Shown here piece by piece: positions 62,944 to 64,000 of a stretch of 64,000 nt of DNA. This DNA is from Cytobacillus oceanisediminis. Its GTDB lineage: Bacteria > Bacillota > Bacilli > Bacillales > Cytobacillaceae. The position numbers and the translations under genes are program-made. A model generated the notes under the pieces. It was not told the origin of the DNA. It saw only the letters and a list, made by a program, of their open reading frames with translations, and did not search any database. The stretch covers positions 1-64,000 of the forward strand of contig NZ_VLKI01000019.1 in NCBI RefSeq assembly GCF_007830235.1, in the 5' to 3' direction. Position 1 is the stretch's first letter. Each line of letters begins with the position of its first letter.

Positions 62944-64000
62944 TTTAGCGCTTCCTCCCTTAGCACTTTTTCAATCACATCGGCCATAACCTGTTGTTTA
63001 TCGTTTGTAAATTCGGAAGTAGTCATCTGCTCATAAAACTGCTTAAAAAGCTCAAGCTCTGACTTTTTCTCCTCCTTCATAGAAATGAAGGAGCTTTTTT
63101 TCTTCATATCTGTAATAGAAATCTTCCGTTCAAGATGAAGTACATTTGGATATACCTGCCGTAGCTTATTAATCGGATCCAATAATGCCCCTTCATCCAA
63201 AAGTGTGATTTTTAAATAGTCATCCAGATTTTGTTTTTCATAGAATGCTGGATCCATCAGCTCATCAAGATACCCTTCGACTTCCCTTAAATCCTTTTTA
63301 GGCTGTAAGGAACGGGTACGAAGATCGAATTCACCATTTTCTTTCATCTCAATTATGGAAATCGATTTTTCCTGTTTCGCTTCAGAAAAAGAATACTTTA
63401 AAAGCGAGCCAGAATAGCGGATTTTGTCATGCTTGATCGCATCTGGGCTATGCAAATGCCCAAGTGCCGTATACGAAAACGGATCGAAGCAATTAGAATG
63501 GACACAGCCTGAACCACCGACAGAAAGAGTCCTCTCCGATTCGCTCGTCGCCCCGCCAAGTACAAAGGCATGTCCAACAAGAATATTGGGTTCATTCGGA
63601 TTTAAAGTTTCTTCAATCTTCCCGACAATAGCCTTCATGGCATCATCATGTGAATGGATTTTGTCATCATCAAGCAAATGCCTGACCATACCAGGTTCTG
63701 CATAAGGGACAAGGTAAAAGTTAACACCCTTGATATGTATTGGCCTAAAATCATTTACCAGCTTTCCTGATAAATAGAAACCGCAATGTCTGTACCACGA
63801 GCTGCCAAAGGAAAGCCTTTCGGCGCTGTCATGGTTTCCGCCAATTGCTACTACTGGAGTTTTAAGTTCTACATTTATTTTAAAAAGAATTTCATTTAAC
63901 AATTCTACAGCATCAGTTGGAGGTACAGACCGGTCATATAAATCTCCTGCGATAACAACAGCATCTGGCTTTTCTTCTTCAACCACTTCAACAAATTGAT
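62940..64000 (-). CDS. sbcD: Exonuclease subunit SbcD (Mre11-like), 5' end beyond window
   Basis: The frame is open to the window edge; the missing N terminus would hold the first metal motif (DWHLG). Visible: VVIAGDLYDRSVPP with its metal Asp, AIGGNHDSAERLSFGSSW, LVGHAFVLGG and ALGHLHSPDAI, all metal-ligand motifs of the Mre11 nuclease. The C-terminal domain contains the SbcC contact. It is the nuclease partner of SbcC and lies upstream in the same operon. Confidence 0.93.
   Translation of the reverse strand, partial: QFVEVVEEEKPDAVVIAGDLYDRSVPPTDAVELLNEILFKINVELKTPVVAIGGNHDSAERLSFGSSWYRHCGFYLSGKLVNDFRPIHIKGVNFYLVPYAEPGMVRHLLDDDKIHSHDDAMKAIVGKIEETLNPNEPNILVGHAFVLGGATSESERTLSVGGSGCVHSNCFDPFSYTALGHLHSPDAIKHDKIRYSGSLLKYSFSEAKQEKSISIIEMKENGEFDLRTRSLQPKKDLREVEGYLDELMDPAFYEKQNLDDYLKITLLDEGALLDPINKLRQVYPNVLHLERKISITDMKKKSSFISMKEEKKSELELFKQFYEQMTTSEFTNDKQQVMADVIEKVLREEALK

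Overview
The window looks like chromosome of an aerobic, spore-forming Bacillaceae species, probably in the broad Cytobacillus/Mesobacillus ('Bacillus firmus-like') neighbourhood. The signs are AT-rich intergenic DNA, strong GGAGG-type ribosome binding sites, many TTG starts, an S-box riboswitch over metNIQ, a SigB-type promoter, a YeeN-type YebC protein, a CotF-like coat protein candidate and a class D sortase with its acidic LPXTA substrate. The species cannot be fixed from sequence reading alone.

Layout. 1-320: broken-off end of an IS3-family element. 369-10199: phenylacetate (paa) catabolic cluster, transcribed leftward: paaK-A-B-C-D, an EthD-like gene, paaF-G, then paaH-J, with the regulator paaX last. 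PaaK makes phenylacetyl-CoA, PaaABCD epoxidise the ring, PaaG isomerises it, and PaaF, PaaH and PaaJ carry out the beta-oxidation-like steps. No paaE reductase and no paaZ ring hydrolase are present here. 10440-16176: a giant polytopic membrane protein, then the acidic LPXTA surface protein with its sortase. 16234-25976: YeeN, an MFS transporter, an oxidoreductase, a membrane-anchored nuclease, L-serine dehydratase (sdaAB-sdaAA) and a YheO-like regulator, together with two gene remnants (helD-like and CYP152-like). 26217-30583: a two-component system with a TVP38/VTT protein, a coat protein candidate and a sirohaem-type redox protein. 30747-37555: a metal-flavoured island (YdhK lipoprotein, CcdA/TauE-like membrane protein, Cys-rich copper bundle YhjQ, MATE pump, multicopper oxidase stump, F510_1955-type lipoprotein). 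38129-49645: LTA synthase, YczE-like protein, a nuclease-helicase fusion, RsbR-like stressosome protein, MscS channel, AI-2E-family permease, M42 peptidase and a CwlK-like peptidase. 50044-52871: metNIQ under a SAM riboswitch. 53087-64000: CsbD, a LysM/NlpC hydrolase, SelB without other Sec genes, CoaW, a YwaF-like protein, a SET-domain protein, a Dph6-like ligase and sbcCD (sbcD runs off the window).

Two layers of intergenic structure are not explained by the genes. (1) A MITE-like element of 180-243 bp with about 12-bp terminal inverted repeats (GGCTCTGTTAAA / TTTAACATAGCC), an internal hairpin and 8-bp target duplications occurs five times, three with perfect and two with 7/8 duplications, plus two right-end remnants. 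One copy supplies the stop codon of the helicase gene. (2) Three intergenic loci carry arrays of short degenerate units repeated every 20-21 bp, two helical turns. Each locus has its own core word; one array lies inside the paa operon. Both are reported as the main discovery candidates.
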